Assembly (NCBI GenBank): GCA_016938175.1
Contig: JAFGVE010000034.1
Location: 62,001-126,000 of the forward strand
Reading direction: 5' to 3'
Length of the DNA stretch: 64,000 nt
DNA from: Campylobacterales bacterium
GTDB taxonomy: Bacteria > Campylobacterota > Campylobacteria > Campylobacterales > Sulfurimonadaceae
Position 1 is the stretch's first letter; each line of letters starts with the position of its first letter. The notes below the pieces were generated by a model that was not told where the DNA came from, did no database searches, and saw only the letters and a list, made by a program, of their open reading frames with translations. This document shows positions 24,222 through 35,181 of the stretch, piece by piece. The position numbers and the translations under genes were made by a program.

Positions 24222-27200
24222 GAACCATCTCCCATCTCATCTAGAGCTAGTATAAGCGCACGTGAGGCACTGAGTGTAGTAAAGTATGGAATTGAGCGTT
24301 TGAGCACTTCTTGACGGATTACAACTGCATCTTTTTTCGATGTATTATTATCTGAAGTGTTAATTGCCATTGCAATTTCGTTATTCTTCATACTATCTTC
24401 TATATTTGGACGACCTTCAGAGATTTTGAGTACTCTTTCACACTCTATACCAGCAGCTGCTAGATACTCTTGAGTCCCTTTTGTCGCTACTAGTTTAAAT
24501 CCGTGTCTAATAAGACCTTTTGCAAGTTCTGGAGCGTGTTTTTTATCAGTATCTACAAAAGAGAGGAAACATGTTCCACCTGTTGGAATTTTATTGCCAG
24601 CACTCAGTTGTGATTTTGCAAAAGAGATTCCAAAGTTCGAGCTAATTCCCATAACTTCACCAGTTGATTTCATCTCCGGTGAGAGAACAAGGTCTGCACC
24701 ATAGAGTTTATGAAATGGAAAAACTGCCTCTTTAACAGAGATATGACCTTTTAGTTTTGGGCGACGAAGACCATTTATCTCTTCTACAATGTTATATTTA
24801 TCATAGTATTCTAGTGAGTCTTTGAGCGTTTCACCCATCATAACACGAGTCGCAACTTTTGCAAGAGGCATACCTGTAGCTTTACTTACAAATGGTACTG
24901 TGCGTGAAGCACGTGGATTTACTTCAATGAGATATATTTCACCTTCATAAATTGCATACTGTACGTTCATAAGCCCTACAACACCGAGTCCAAGTGCAAT
25001 AGTTTTTGTTTGCTGTTCAACTTGCTCAATCATCTCTTGGGTAAGGTTTACAGGTGGGAGTGAACATGCAGAGTCACCAGAGTGAATTCCCGCCTCTTCA
25101 ATGTGTTGCATAACTGAACCTATATAAACTTCTTTGCCATCTGAGATACAGTCAACATCAAGTTCAATAGCTTGGTCTAGGAATTTATCAATGAGAACAG
25201 GTGCTTCATTAGATACTGAAATCGCAAGTGCCATATACTGGTTTAATTCTTCTTCAGAGTAGACTATTTTCATTCCACGTCCACCAAGAACGAAAGAAGG
25301 ACGAACAAGTACAGGATATCCAAGCGCTTTAGCAATTGGAGCGGCTTCTTCTTTTTTACGAGCAAGACCATTGGCAGGTTGCTTGAGTCCATGTCTATTT
25401 ACAAAGTTTGCAAACTGTTCTCTATCTTCTGCAAGGTCAATAATTGCTGAGCTTGTTCCAGAGATTTTTGCACCAATCTTTGTCAATGAATCTGCAAGTT
25501 TCAATGGTGTTTGTCCTCCAAAGTGAACAATAATGCCATTTGGTTGCTCGTTTTCTATAACTTCACGAACATGTTCAAAGTCAATAGGTTCAAAGTAAAG
25601 TACGTCTGAAGTGTCATAGTCAGTTGAGACTGTCTCCGGATTACAGTTGTACATAATAGACTCAATTCCCATCTCTTTGAGTGCAAAAGAGGCGTGAACA
25701 CAGCAGTAATCAAACTCAATACCTTGTCCAATACGGTTAGGACCACCACCTAAAATAAGAACTTTTTTCTTGTTACTTACACGGTTTGTTACGTTTGGAA
25801 GTTTTGTAATATTTGTTGTTGAGTATAGATAAGGAGTGAGTGCCTCAAACTCTGCAGCACAAGTGTCTACCTCGTTAAACTCAAGTTGTACGCCAAGTAT
25901 CTTCCTTGCACTCCATACATCAGACTCTTTATATTTTTTAGCAGAGTTTTTCTCTATAAGTTGTGCAATGCGTTTGTCAGAAAAACCATCAGCTTTAACA
26001 CTTCTCATAAAAATTTCATCTGAGAGAATTGTTTCAGTAATTGTCGCTTCTGTCTCTACAAGTTCACTTATTTGATAAAGAAACCATGGATCAATAGCAG
26101 ATGCTTCATACATCTCTTCTACACTCATTCCACGGCGAAAACCTTCTGCGACGTAAAGCATTCTGTCTGCGTTTGGACGACGAATTTCATGTTTGACAAA
26201 CTCTGTTTCAGCTTCCATCTCATCAAAACCACATAGACCAGTTTCAAGAGAGCAGAGCGCTTTTTGCATAGACTCTTTAAAAGTACGCCCGATTGACATA
26301 ACCTCACCAACAGATTTCATCGAAGTTGAAAGAGTACTTTCAGCTTCTGGAAACTTTTCAAAAGTAAAACGAGGAATTTTTGTAACAACATAGTCAATAA
26401 CAGGCTCAAAGGATGCTGGCGTTCCTGTAATGTCGTTCGTAATTTCATCAAGTGTGTATCCAATAGCAAGAAGAGTCGCAACTTTTGCAATTGGGTAACC
26501 AGTTGCTTTACTTGCAAGAGCTGATGAGCGAGATACACGAGGATTCATCTCAATAACTATCATACGACCGTCTTTTGGATTAATAGAGAATTGAACGTTA
26601 CTTCCACCTGTGTCAACCCCAATCTCACGTAAAATAGCAAAAGAAGCATTACGCATTCTTTGGTACTCTTTGTCTGTAAGTGTAAGCGCAGGAGCAACAG
26701 TAATACTATCTCCTGTGTGAACACCCATTGGGTCAAAGTTTTCGATTGTACAGACGATGATACAGTTGTCAGCCTTATCGCGGATAACTTCCATCTCATA
26801 CTCTTTCCAACCAAGCATAGACTCCATAATTTCAATTTCGTTTACAGGAGAAGCTGAAATACCCGCTTGTGCGAGTTTTTCAAACTCTTCCATGTTATAA
26901 GCAACACCAGAACCGCCACCTGCAAGAGTAAATGAAGCACGTGAGATAACTGGAAAACCTATCTCTTTTGCAACTTCAATTGCTTCTTCAACGCTATAGG
27001 CATTTTTACTTTTTGGAAGGTCCATACCGATTTTAAGCATAGCTTCATTAAATGCTGAACGATCTTCACCTTTGTGAATGGCTTCTGGAGTTGCACCGAG
27101 AAACTCTACGCCTTCCAACATACCTTTTTCATACATGCTTGTCGCTACGTTTAGTGCAGTTTGTCCACCCATTGTTGGTAAAATTGCATCTACATTCTCT

Positions 27201-27439
27201 TTTTTGATAATTTCTGCAATAACATCTTCTTTAATTGGTTCAATATATGTTCTATCAGCAAATTCAGGGTCAGTCATAATCGTTGCAGGATTGGAGTTTA
27301 TGAGAACAACGCGGTAACCTTGCTCTTTAAGTGTTTTGACGGCTTGTGTTCCAGAGTAGTCAAATTCACAGGCTTGTCCAATTACAATTGGACCAGAACC
27401 TATAAGCAAAATAGTGTTTATGTCGGTGCGTTTTGGCAT
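24182..27439 (-). CDS. carB: Carbamoyl-phosphate synthase large subunit
   Basis: 1085 residues, the normal length. It makes carbamoyl phosphate from bicarbonate, ammonia (from CarA) and two ATP, for arginine and pyrimidine synthesis. There are two homologous ATP-grasp halves: the first opens [20 protein letters not shown], the second [19 protein letters not shown] near 560. The C-terminal ~130 residues form the allosteric methylglyoxal-synthase-like domain. AAGGG precedes the ATG. carA is not in the window; pyrF, of the same pathway, is at the right end. Confidence 0.97.
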   Translation of the reverse strand: MPKRTDINTILLIGSGPIVIGQACEFDYSGTQAVKTLKEQGYRVVLINSNPATIMTDPEFADRTYIEPIKEDVIAEIIKKENVDAILPTMGGQTALNVATSMYEKGMLEGVEFLGATPEAIHKGEDRSAFNEAMLKIGMDLPKSKNAYSVEEAIEVAKEIGFPVISRASFTLAGGGSGVAYNMEEFEKLAQAGISASPVNEIEIMESMLGWKEYEMEVIRDKADNCIIVCTIENFDPMGVHTGDSITVAPALTLTDKEYQRMRNASFAILREIGVDTGGSNVQFSINPKDGRMIVIEMNPRVSRSSALASKATGYPIAKVATLLAIGYTLDEITNDITGTPASFEPVIDYVVTKIPRFTFEKFPEAESTLSTSMKSVGEVMSIGRTFKESMQKALCSLETGLCGFDEMEAETEFVKHEIRRPNADRMLYVAEGFRRGMSVEEMYEASAIDPWFLYQISELVETEATITETILSDEIFMRSVKADGFSDKRIAQLIEKNSAKKYKESDVWSARKILGVQLEFNEVDTCAAEFEALTPYLYSTTNITKLPNVTNRVSNKKKVLILGGGPNRIGQGIEFDYCCVHASFALKEMGIESIMYNCNPETVSTDYDTSDVLYFEPIDFEHVREVIENEQPNGIIVHFGGQTPLKLADSLTKIGAKISGTSSAIIDLAEDREQFANFVNRHGLKQPANGLARKKEEAAPIAKALGYPVLVRPSFVLGGRGMKIVYSEEELNQYMALAISVSNEAPVLIDKFLDQAIELDVDCISDGKEVYIGSVMQHIEEAGIHSGDSACSLPPVNLTQEMIEQVEQQTKTIALGLGVVGLMNVQYAIYEGEIYLIEVNPRASRTVPFVSKATGMPLAKVATRVMMGETLKDSLEYYDKYNIVEEINGLRRPKLKGHISVKEAVFPFHKLYGADLVLSPEMKSTGEVMGISSNFGISFAKSQLSAGNKIPTGGTCFLSFVDTDKKHAPELAKGLIRHGFKLVATKGTQEYLAAAGIECERVLKISEGRPNIEDSMKNNEIAMAINTSDNNTSKKDAVVIRQEVLKRSIPYFTTLSASRALILALDEMGDGSWSKSTALQDFLL

Positions 27440-27477
27440 TGTAACCCTTCTAAAAATGTAGTATAAAAAATTTAGAG

Positions 27478-27483
27478 ATTATA
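27478..27483 (-). promoter_or_regulatory. Candidate -10 box for carB
   Basis: TATAAT on the minus strand, 38 bases before the carB ATG at 27439. It sits in the 72-base gap between carB and the end of the mre operon, so carB appears to have its own promoter. Confidence 0.5.
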
Positions 27484-27511
27484 GCTCAAAGGCACTTAAA
27501 ATTTGATGAGT

Positions 27512-28264
27512 TTAGTATTCAAAGGTATAGATGAGTGAGAGAAGTCCTGAGTAAATATAATCATCATCAGTAAGCGGACTGTTCGCTGCATCTTGCGTGA
27601 GTTTATCAACTCTTGCATTGAGTAAGGCTGAGAGATTTTGTGTCAGTGGATACTCTACATAGGTTTGCGCACCGAGTTGAAAACCACCATCGGGTAGATA
27701 CGCTTCTCTACCAATGCTACTATCTACTTCAGAGCTTTCAACACCATAATAGTAATTTACAAATTTTTGTGATTGGTAGATACAGATGAGACTTGGGTAA
27801 AAAGTAAATTCTCCCAGCTTAAATTTATCTCCTAATTCACTCTTCACTATCCATGATTCATAACGATCTAAAAGGTCTGTAAGAAACATGGTTTCAAAAA
27901 AAGTGTCGTGATGTTTTGCACTAAATGCCACTCCACCTTCCAGTGTATTTTTTCGTGTTTGCATCCCTTCAAGATAGCTCGAATCAGAAGATTCATATCC
28001 ATATGGACGTGGTTGGACAGTAAGAGAAAATGCCCAAGCATACTCATCTTGTTTATCTCCTAAAAAGTAAAGTCCAAACTGTGTCCATCTTACGTAAAAA
28101 AGAGAGTTGTCAAAGAAAATAACAGGTGATGCGACAATGAGTGCAGAAGCACCTTTATAAGGTTGTGTCTGTATATATGGACCTGCACCTATAGTTAACT
28201 TTTGCTTTGCATCTTCTGCATTGAGGGACATAAAAACGAGTAAAAGTATGAGTATTGTTCTCAT
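27512..28264 (-). CDS. MipA/OmpV-family outer membrane protein
   Basis: 250 residues with a signal peptide (1-16, ending L-N-A) and a beta-barrel pattern of alternating hydrophobic strands, closing with the C-terminal Y-T-F-E-Y aromatic signal. The opening G-A-G-P-Y-I-Q-T-Q-P-Y-K-G-A and the strand S-P-V-I-F-F-D-N match the MipA/OmpV family. In E. coli, MipA scaffolds the murein hydrolase MltA and PBP1b. Its ATG overlaps the mreC stop by 4 bases, so it is translated with the cell-shape genes, which supports a role in wall growth here. Confidence 0.78.
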   Translation of the reverse strand: MRTILILLLVFMSLNAEDAKQKLTIGAGPYIQTQPYKGASALIVASPVIFFDNSLFYVRWTQFGLYFLGDKQDEYAWAFSLTVQPRPYGYESSDSSYLEGMQTRKNTLEGGVAFSAKHHDTFFETMFLTDLLDRYESWIVKSELGDKFKLGEFTFYPSLICIYQSQKFVNYYYGVESSEVDSSIGREAYLPDGGFQLGAQTYVEYPLTQNLSALLNARVDKLTQDAANSPLTDDDYIYSGLLSLIYTFEY

Positions 28265-29028
28265 CGAACACTCCTTATAACGTGGAAGTAGTTTGTTTCA
28301 TTCGCTTTGTAATACTGCTCAACTACTGCAGTTTGATACCCTTGCGAACTTGAAACTGATTTGACACGACCAACTTTTAAGCCGGTAAAAAATATATTAT
28401 CAAGTCCAGAACTTACAACTTCATCTCCCTCATTGATTTCAAACCATGAGGGAATAAAGTTGACAACAATAAACTCTTCATTGTTTCCGTGTGCAATACC
28501 AGGAGCATTGTTTTCACCTATAAAAACAGAGTAGGCACTTTTAATATCCTTGTTGAGTAGTGCTAAAGGCTTATTGTTTTTTGAAATAACTATTCCTGCG
28601 ACAAACTCTTTATAGGTAAGACCATAAATTTTAGAACTGTTGTAGTCAGGCATGTCAAGCCAGAGTCTGTTAAAGTTACCAAACTCTTGATAAGAGATAG
28701 CTCTTACAAGTGATACTTGAGGCTTGAGTTTAAGTGAGGAGTTGTTTTCACTATAGAGTTCGTTTATCTCTGCTGCGAGCTGCTGCATCACGAGATGGTT
28801 ATTTTCATAGTTTTGTAGTTTTTCTGATAGCTCTTCAATTGTAGCTGCTTGGAAAATGTGTTTGTTGATTTTCTTTTGAATAAACTCTACGGAGCCATGG
28901 TAGCTTGTTTTAATTGCATTCAAAGCACCTATCATAGGTGACTGAATAGCGTTGTTATAATACATAGCACCTACAGCGAGGGCTATGATAATTGAGATGT
29001 AAGAGAGTAGCTCTTTATTCATTCTCAA
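28261..29028 (-). CDS. mreC: Rod shape-determining protein MreC
   Basis: 255 residues: one N-terminal transmembrane helix (about 8-26), a coiled coil (about 55-95) and the periplasmic beta-barrel domains with G-L-D-N-I-F-F-T-G-L-K-V-G-R-V near 220-235. MreC links MreB filaments to the peptidoglycan elongation complex. Slightly shorter than E. coli MreC, as usual in Campylobacterota. It overlaps mreB by 14 bases and the MipA-like gene by 4. No mreD or mrdA follows, which also fits the Helicobacter arrangement. Confidence 0.93.
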   Translation of the reverse strand: MRMNKELLSYISIIIALAVGAMYYNNAIQSPMIGALNAIKTSYHGSVEFIQKKINKHIFQAATIEELSEKLQNYENNHLVMQQLAAEINELYSENNSSLKLKPQVSLVRAISYQEFGNFNRLWLDMPDYNSSKIYGLTYKEFVAGIVISKNNKPLALLNKDIKSAYSVFIGENNAPGIAHGNNEEFIVVNFIPSWFEINEGDEVVSSGLDNIFFTGLKVGRVKSVSSSQGYQTAVVEQYYKANETNYFHVIRSVR

Positions 29029-30052
29029 AAAGTTCTTGGAGTAAATCTATCTCTTCTAAGGCGCGACCTGTTCCTCTTGCAACTGCTAAAAGAGGCTCAT
29101 CCGCAACAAAAACGGGAATTTTGACAATATCTGAGAGATATTTATCAAGCTGGCGGATAAGTGCTCCACCACCTGTAAGAATAATACCGTGGTTTACAAT
29201 ATCACCCGCTAAATCTGGTGGCATTTTCTCTAAAACATCGCGAAGTGCTTCAGCAATTTCTTTAAGAGGCTCTTTCATAGCCTCCCTTGCATCCTCGCTT
29301 GTTAGCTCAACTGAGCTTAAAAGACCTTCCACCTGATCACGACCATTGACAACCATTGAAAGTTCTTGATCAAGTGAAACAGCTGTTCCGATACTGATTT
29401 TAATATCTTCAGCTACACGTTCACCGATGAGAAGGTTGTATTTTTTTCTTACATAGTTCACAATACCTTGGTCTATTTTATCTCCCGCTGTACGGATAGA
29501 TTTTGAAAGAACAAGACCACCAAGAGAGACTACACCAATCTCTGTAGTACCACCACCGATGTCAACAACAAGATTTCCATGAGGCTCACGAATATCTACA
29601 CCAGCACCAATAGCCGCTGCCATAGGCTCTTCTATAAGATATACTTCACGAGCACCAGCACTGAGTGCAGATTCACGCACTGCTTTTCTCTCTACTTGCG
29701 TTAATCCGTAAGGAACACAAATAATAATACGAGGAGAGATAAGAGAACTTCTTCCGTGTGCTTTTTCTATGAACTTACGAATCATCTTCTCAGTCATATC
29801 GAAGTCTGCAATAACACCGTCACGCATAGGACGAATTGCACGGATGTTTCCAGGAGTTTTTCCCACCATCTCTTTTGCTTCATGACCAACAGCAAGAACT
29901 CTGCTTTGACCATATTTTTCACTTTTTACTGCAACAACAGAAGGTTCGTTAATAATAATTCCACGACCTTTTGCAATTACAATAGTGTTGGCTGTCCCTA
30001 AGTCTATAGAGAGATCGTTTGAAAAAAGACCGACAAGTTTACTAAATATCAT
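29015..30052 (-). CDS. mreB: Rod shape-determining protein MreB
   Basis: Actin-like ATPase of 345 residues that polymerises on the inner membrane and guides lateral wall synthesis. The phosphate-1 loop is D-L-G-T-A-N-T near 17-23; the phosphate-2 motif V-D-I-G-G-G-T-T-E-I and the adenosine motif T-G-G-G-A-L-I are all present. Typical length. It lies 9 bases after clpX and overlaps mreC, within the fabZ-lpxA-clpX-mreB-mreC run. Confidence 0.97.
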   Translation of the reverse strand: MIFSKLVGLFSNDLSIDLGTANTIVIAKGRGIIINEPSVVAVKSEKYGQSRVLAVGHEAKEMVGKTPGNIRAIRPMRDGVIADFDMTEKMIRKFIEKAHGRSSLISPRIIICVPYGLTQVERKAVRESALSAGAREVYLIEEPMAAAIGAGVDIREPHGNLVVDIGGGTTEIGVVSLGGLVLSKSIRTAGDKIDQGIVNYVRKKYNLLIGERVAEDIKISIGTAVSLDQELSMVVNGRDQVEGLLSSVELTSEDAREAMKEPLKEIAEALRDVLEKMPPDLAGDIVNHGIILTGGGALIRQLDKYLSDIVKIPVFVADEPLLAVARGTGRALEEIDLLQELFENE

Positions 30053-30061
30053 TTGCTTCCC

Positions 30062-31306
30062 TTATGCTGTTTTTTGTGTTGTTTTTTTGATGTACATAGG
30101 TTTTTCACCTTTTTCGATAACATCTTGTGTAATGAGAACTTCATAACCTTTATAGTCTGGAAGTTCATACATTATCTCTATCATAGCCTCTTCTAGGATA
30201 GCACGAAGACCACGTGCTCCAGTTTTACGCTTAATCGCTTTTTTTGCTATTGCCAAGAGGGCATCATCTTCAAAGTTTAACTCTACTTCATCGATAGAGA
30301 AGAGTTTTTTGTACTGTTTAATAAGTGCGTTTTTAGGCTCAGTTAAAATGCGTACCATGTCTTCTTCTGTAATTTCACTTAGGGACGCGATAATTGGAAG
30401 ACGTCCTACAAGTTCTGGGATAAGTCCAAAATGTACTAAGTCATCTGGTTCAACCATGTCGTATGTAGGTTTTTTCTCATTTTTACTTTTTTTCTCGTGA
30501 CCAAAACCTAGTACATTTTCACCCTGCTTACGTTTGAGTATCTCTTCAAGACCATCAAAAGCACCACCACAGATAAATAAAATATTTGTCGTATCAATTG
30601 CCGTAAACTCTTGATTAGGGTGTTTGCGACCACCTTTTGGCGGAATATTTACGAGTGAGCCTTCTATGATTTTTAAAAGTGCTTGTTGAACTCCTTCTCC
30701 ACTTACATCACGAGTGATAGAGCGGTTTTCGCTCATACGTGCGACTTTATCTACTTCATCCAGAAAAATAATTCCTTTTTGTGCACGTTCAACGTCTCCA
30801 TCAGCAGCTTGAATGAGTTTCGTTAAGATATTTTCAACATCTTCGCCAACATAGCCTGCTTCTGTTAGACTTGTTGCATCCGCAATAGCTATGGGAACAT
30901 TAAGTACACGAGCGATTGTCTGTGCCATAAGTGTTTTTCCAGAACCGGTTGGACCGATAAGCAGGACATTTGATTTTGCAATTTCTGTATCGTCATTGTC
31001 CTGTTTTGTGTTTTTGAAAATTCTTTTGTAGTGGTTATAAACCGCAACACTTAAGAGTTTTCTTGCTTTTTCTTGACCGATAATATAATCGCCTAAGAAG
31101 TTGTTTAACTCTTTTGGTGTCATAAGTGTACTTACAGCCTCAACAAGCTCTTCTTGACGTGAATGTGCTATCTCTTTTTCATCGCCAAACATAATTTTAT
31201 AAGCTGAAGTTACACAATTTTTACAGATATATACGCCGTTCCCAGCTATAAGAGGATTTTTTTCACTCTCAGTTGCATCACAAAAACTACAGTGTCTATG
31301 GATCAT
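30062..31306 (-). CDS. clpX: ATP-dependent Clp protease ATP-binding subunit ClpX
   Basis: AAA+ unfoldase of 414 residues that feeds substrates to ClpP. The N-terminal C4 zinc finger (C-S-F-C ... C-K-N-C) is complete. Walker A is G-P-T-G-S-G-K-T, Walker B I-I-F-L-D-E-V-D, and sensor 2 [10 protein letters not shown]. The ClpP-binding loop region (I-G-F in most) reads L-G-F-G in the block G-E-N-V-L-G-F-G. It overlaps lpxA by 4 bases. clpP is not in the window. Confidence 0.97.
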   Translation of the reverse strand: MIHRHCSFCDATESEKNPLIAGNGVYICKNCVTSAYKIMFGDEKEIAHSRQEELVEAVSTLMTPKELNNFLGDYIIGQEKARKLLSVAVYNHYKRIFKNTKQDNDDTEIAKSNVLLIGPTGSGKTLMAQTIARVLNVPIAIADATSLTEAGYVGEDVENILTKLIQAADGDVERAQKGIIFLDEVDKVARMSENRSITRDVSGEGVQQALLKIIEGSLVNIPPKGGRKHPNQEFTAIDTTNILFICGGAFDGLEEILKRKQGENVLGFGHEKKSKNEKKPTYDMVEPDDLVHFGLIPELVGRLPIIASLSEITEEDMVRILTEPKNALIKQYKKLFSIDEVELNFEDDALLAIAKKAIKRKTGARGLRAILEEAMIEIMYELPDYKGYEVLITQDVIEKGEKPMYIKKTTQKTA

Positions 31307-32097
31307 TTTTTATCCTTTTCTTTTCTCTCAAACGGAATACCGCGTTTTGTTTTTAAAACAAAGTTACAGAGGTTTTTTACAAAATGGCTTTGTGTCTCTT
31401 CTAAAAGTTCCGTTGCAACATCTTTAAGAGGTTGACCACTCTCAAATAGGTCTCTATATGCAGATTTAAGTGCATTGATATCATCACGTTCTATATGACG
31501 TCTTAAACCTGTTAAATTAAGTCCGCGAAGTGTTGCACGGTTTCCTTCTGCCATACAATATGGAGGAATGTCTTGTGAAAGCGCACTTGCTCCACCGACC
31601 ATTGCATAGTCACCAATATGCACAAACTGATGCACAGGCGTCATTCCACCAATGACTACATAGTCACCAAGCTCAACGTGACCTGCTAAAGTTGCAGCGT
31701 TAGCTAAGATACAGTGGTTTCCAATAATTACGTCATGTCCAAGGTGAACATAACCCATAAAAAGGTTTTTATTACCGATAATTGTCTTACCGCCACCACC
31801 TTTTGTTCCTGGATTAAAGAGTGTAAACTCACGAATTGTATTGTCATCACCTATAATGAGTTCTACATCTTCACCGTTAAACTTTAAATCTTGGGGAATA
31901 GAGCCAATAACCGCATGGGAAAATATACGATTGTTTTTTCCTATAGTTGTTTTTCCATATATACAAGCACCTTGTGCGATTGTTGTGCCATCACCAATTG
32001 TACTCTCCGAAGAGATGTGGCAAAAAGCGCCGATTGTGACATTTTCACCTATAACGGCACCATCTTCAATAACTGCCAGAGGAGATATGTTACTCAT
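31303..32097 (-). CDS. lpxA: Acyl-ACP--UDP-N-acetylglucosamine O-acyltransferase
   Basis: First enzyme of lipid A synthesis, adding a hydroxyacyl chain to UDP-GlcNAc. 264 residues forming a left-handed beta helix of hexapeptide repeats ([12 protein letters not shown] and similar), with the catalytic histidine in [10 protein letters not shown] and the helical C-terminal cap. Typical length. Its 4-base overlap with clpX and 14-base gap from fabZ place it in the envelope operon. Confidence 0.96.
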   Translation of the reverse strand: MSNISPLAVIEDGAVIGENVTIGAFCHISSESTIGDGTTIAQGACIYGKTTIGKNNRIFSHAVIGSIPQDLKFNGEDVELIIGDDNTIREFTLFNPGTKGGGGKTIIGNKNLFMGYVHLGHDVIIGNHCILANAATLAGHVELGDYVVIGGMTPVHQFVHIGDYAMVGGASALSQDIPPYCMAEGNRATLRGLNLTGLRRHIERDDINALKSAYRDLFESGQPLKDVATELLEETQSHFVKNLCNFVLKTKRGIPFERKEKDKK

Positions 32098-32111
32098 ATG
32101 TACAACTACTC

Positions 32112-32558
32112 TTATTTATCTACTATCATAGCTTTGAGTTCAGCTTCTGATACCAGTTTCTCATCTACGTATGCTTCACCTTTAAGCATCCAGATAGAAC
32201 CTTTGTGCTTAATAACGCTGATACGGTACTCTAATTGATCACCTGGTTTTACAGGAGAGCGAAATTTTGCATTGTCAATACTCATAAAGTAAACAACTTT
32301 TTGTGCTGCTTCTTCTTTGCTCATGTCCATACTTTTAAATGCAAGAATTCCACCTGCTTGTGCCATTCCTTCTAAAATCATAACACCAGGATAAATCGGG
32401 TGACCCGGAAAGTGCCCTTGAAATATATTTTCGCTAATGCTGACATTTTTGTATGCGCTAAGTGTTTCGTTTTTGTCTAGTTTTGTAACGCGGTCAACGA
32501 GTAAAAAAGGGTAGCGGTGTGGTAAAATCTCTTGAATTTCCATTACGTCCATAATCAT
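32112..32558 (-). CDS. fabZ: 3-hydroxyacyl-[acyl-carrier-protein] dehydratase
   Basis: Hot-dog-fold dehydratase of fatty-acid elongation; it shares hydroxyacyl-ACP substrates with LpxA, its downstream neighbour. 148 residues with [13 protein letters not shown], the catalytic histidine in [12 protein letters not shown], and the catalytic glutamate in E-G-M-A-Q-A-G-G. Several ATGs lie near the start; the first (32558) has a GAAGG site about 10 bases before it. It heads the operon fabZ-lpxA-clpX-mreB-mreC-mipA. Confidence 0.95.
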   Translation of the reverse strand: MIMDVMEIQEILPHRYPFLLVDRVTKLDKNETLSAYKNVSISENIFQGHFPGHPIYPGVMILEGMAQAGGILAFKSMDMSKEEAAQKVVYFMSIDNAKFRSPVKPGDQLEYRISVIKHKGSIWMLKGEAYVDEKLVSEAELKAMIVDK

Positions 32559-32589
32559 TATAAAAAAGCCTTCGTAAAAAATTTGACTT

Positions 32590-32620
32590 ATTTTATCTAA
32601 TAATATGTTAAAAAAACATA
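32590..32620 (-). promoter_or_regulatory. Promoter region of the fabZ operon with a small inverted repeat
   Basis: TAAAAT on the minus strand at 32590-32595 is a possible -10 box 32 bases before fabZ. Just upstream is a perfect 6-base inverted repeat, TATGTT at 32604-32609 and AACATA at 32615-32620, around five A/T bases. It lies between the queH stop and fabZ and could be an operator or a weak hairpin. Confidence 0.35.
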
Positions 32621-32658
32621 ATTGAACTGCTAAAGAGTTTTGTGTTTGGGGAGGAAAG

Positions 32659-33741
32659 TTACAAAAGAATGAGCCGCTCTTTCGTATCCTCGTAGGTTTT
32701 TGCGTCTAACTCAATTGTCAGTTTTGCATCTGTGACATTCTCTAAAATTATTATAGGAGTAAGGTCATAATATGAGTTTGTAAGTTCAAAGCGAAGAGAT
32801 TGTTCTTCTTCAAAAGAGAGTGGATTATAGATGAGTGATTTAACATTTTGATAGCTTCTATTTGTGCGTCTGTTAAACTCTTCTAATGAGAGAAGTTTAA
32901 TCTCTTCTCTATTAAAGTAATGTACTCCATTTTCACTAAACTCCACTCGTCCCTGAGCTTTTTTTCTAGGAAGAGTGGAGTAACTCAGTGCATACGCATC
33001 AAGAGTCTGATTTTTCCCCTGTATGAGCTTGAGTGAAAACTGTCTATAGTTTAAAAATTTCTGTTTGATTATTTTATACTCTTTGGCTTCATCTTCAAGT
33101 TTGTTACGGTAGTTGTACATCTCCAGACGCTCCTCAATAGAAGCTGGCAAAGTCATTCCAGAAATAGGTGAGAACATCTCATCCATAAGTCTGTCTTGCT
33201 GTTCACGTTGCATTGTTAAACCGTAAATACAACCACAATAGTCTTGTCTATAGAGCTGCTCTTCTTTTGTTACGCGTGACTGATCTTGTGTCCCGCCACC
33301 ACTTCTATAATCAACCGCAATAAACTCAACACCATGCTTAGCATGAAACTCATCACCGACACGTTTGAGTTGCTCTTGTGATTTAAGTGGGCTAACGAGT
33401 AGGGTAGTTGTGATTTTATCTTCACCTATTTCTAAAGCCTTTTTTGCACTTGTAATGAAGCGTTTATCAAAACAGACTTCGCAGCGTGCCCCCTTTTCAG
33501 GCTCTTTTTCTAGTCCTCTAACAGCATCCATCCATGCTTCAAAATCATACTCGCCTTCTAAAAGATCAATTCCCAGTTTTTTACATGAACGTTCAACATC
33601 AAGAAGTCTTAGTTTATATTCCGAATAGGGGTGGATATTTGGATCGTAAAAAAATCCTGTCAACTTCTCTTGAGGGTAATCTTTTTGCAGTTTTTCTAAG
33701 AAAAAATGTGAATCAACACTACAGCATATATGAACGAGCAT
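32659..33741 (-). CDS. queH: Epoxyqueuosine reductase QueH
   Basis: Last step of queuosine synthesis in tRNA: reduction of epoxyqueuosine. 360 residues with the QueH (formerly DUF208) cysteine pattern: C6-C7 in H-I-C-C-S, C87 and C90 in C-E-V-C-F, and C169 and C171 in Y-C-G-C, together binding an iron-sulfur cluster and a second metal. The catalytic core ends near residue 200; the remaining ~160 residues are a C-terminal extension also seen in related bacteria. Its own TATAAT lies at 33770-33775, with an AGGAG ribosome site 6 bases before the ATG. Confidence 0.88.
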   Translation of the reverse strand: MLVHICCSVDSHFFLEKLQKDYPQEKLTGFFYDPNIHPYSEYKLRLLDVERSCKKLGIDLLEGEYDFEAWMDAVRGLEKEPEKGARCEVCFDKRFITSAKKALEIGEDKITTTLLVSPLKSQEQLKRVGDEFHAKHGVEFIAVDYRSGGGTQDQSRVTKEEQLYRQDYCGCIYGLTMQREQQDRLMDEMFSPISGMTLPASIEERLEMYNYRNKLEDEAKEYKIIKQKFLNYRQFSLKLIQGKNQTLDAYALSYSTLPRKKAQGRVEFSENGVHYFNREEIKLLSLEEFNRRTNRSYQNVKSLIYNPLSFEEEQSLRFELTNSYYDLTPIIILENVTDAKLTIELDAKTYEDTKERLILL

Positions 33742-33769
33742 GATGACTCCTAAGGATAAATATTGTGCG

Positions 33770-33775
33770 ATTATA
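33770..33775 (-). promoter_or_regulatory. Candidate -10 box for queH
   Basis: TATAAT on the minus strand, 28 bases before the queH ATG, with AGGAG between them. It lies in the 63-base gap after the TolC-like gene, suggesting that queH is not simply the tail of the iron operon. Confidence 0.5.
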
Positions 33776-33804
33776 GCAAAAAAATTTGTGAGTAAGCAGA
33801 GGAT

Positions 33805-35169
33805 TTAAAGCTTAAAACCTCCGCCTAAGGCTTTATAAAGAGTTACGACTGCAACAAGCCTCTCTTGCTTTGCAACTATATGACGCTCTTGGGCATTAAA
33901 GTAGCTCTGTTGTATCTCTAAAAAGGTTGTAAAATCAATGAGTCCGTTTTTGTACTGTATGGCAGCTAAGTCAAATGTTTTTTGAGTTTCAGAGACTATT
34001 TTCTCAATGAGTATGAGGTTTTCATTTGCGTATTGTGCTGTACTCAGGGCATCTTCAACCTCTTTAAACGCTGTTAAAACTACTTTTTTATAATCCTGAA
34101 GTATCGCTTCTGCCTTGGACTCTTCTATAAGTCTGGCGTTTGTCAGTATTCCATCATCAAAAATGTTGTAACTGATTCCAAGTCCACCGTTAATGGAGTA
34201 ACTAGGGTCAGTAAAAGAGAGAAGTTGTAAACTAGATAAGCCTGTAGCTCCGCTTAAAGAAAAACTTGGATAACGCATCGCATCTTTGACCATTATGGAA
34301 GCTCTACTTGCTTTTATGGAGGCTTGTGCCGAGGCAATGTCTGGACGTCTTAAAAGTAACTCTGAAGGAAGTCCCGCACTTACTGTTGGAATGGTGATGG
34401 TCTCTATAGAGTTCTTTTCAAGTTTAAAAAGAGATGGTGATTCACCTACTAAAATAGCAAGTGCTGTTTTATAGATTTTTGCTTGATTTTGTAAGGCAAT
34501 GAGTGTAGCTTCTTGTGTGAAAAGAGTTGTTTTTTGTCTACTTACGTCAAGGGCATTTATAGTTCCAAAACGTAGTCTTGCTTCCATAACATTTAAAACT
34601 TTTTGTGCAATTTCTAGGTTGTTTTTGGCAATTTGTACTCTTTGTAGAGTATGTATGTAGTTAAAGTAACCCTGTGCGATATTAGAGGTAAGTGAGAGCT
34701 TGATCGCTTCATAATCATAAATAGAGATAGAGACACTTTCACGTGCATTATCAATATTTGCCGCAATTTTACCCCAGACATCAAGCTCATAGTTCATACT
34801 CACTTCAGCATTTGTAGACTCACTTGACCTTGAATCTGTGCTTGAAGCATTGGTTGTCGCACGTAGGTCTACTGAAGGCAGATATTGTGCTCCAGCCGAG
34901 TTAAGTGCTATTTTTGCCTGTTCTATTTTTTCATAAGAGCTTAGAAGGTCTGGACTCTGCTTGAGTGCTTTGTTTATCAGTTCATTTAAATTATCAGTGT
35001 GAAACTCTTGCCACCACTGCTCTTTTACAGAGTGTGAAGTGCTACTGTTTTGTTCTTTGTAATGTGGAGCCTTTTCTATTTCAATTGATAAATGAGGATC
35101 TATGGTAGTACATCCTGAGAGAAAAAGGACTCCTATAAAAGAGCAGTTCAATAGTAAGTTTTTTGTCAT
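33805..35169 (-). CDS. TolC-like outer membrane efflux lipoprotein (NodT/OprM family)
   Basis: 454 residues. Lipobox L-S-G-C with the acylated C20, then two tandem outer-membrane-efflux repeats of long helices, for example S-L-T-S-N-I-A-Q-G-Y-F-N-Y in the first half and A-Y-K-E-V-E-D-A-L in the second. A trimer would form the channel through the outer membrane. It is the last gene of the run, 12 bases after macB, and supplies the third part of a MacAB-type pump. Lipid-anchored NodT-type channels, not TolC itself, also serve the Pseudomonas PvdRT-OpmQ pump. Confidence 0.9.
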   Translation of the reverse strand: MTKNLLLNCSFIGVLFLSGCTTIDPHLSIEIEKAPHYKEQNSSTSHSVKEQWWQEFHTDNLNELINKALKQSPDLLSSYEKIEQAKIALNSAGAQYLPSVDLRATTNASSTDSRSSESTNAEVSMNYELDVWGKIAANIDNARESVSISIYDYEAIKLSLTSNIAQGYFNYIHTLQRVQIAKNNLEIAQKVLNVMEARLRFGTINALDVSRQKTTLFTQEATLIALQNQAKIYKTALAILVGESPSLFKLEKNSIETITIPTVSAGLPSELLLRRPDIASAQASIKASRASIMVKDAMRYPSFSLSGATGLSSLQLLSFTDPSYSINGGLGISYNIFDDGILTNARLIEESKAEAILQDYKKVVLTAFKEVEDALSTAQYANENLILIEKIVSETQKTFDLAAIQYKNGLIDFTTFLEIQQSYFNAQERHIVAKQERLVAVVTLYKALGGGFKL

Positions 35170-35181
35170 TTTTTCTCCATT

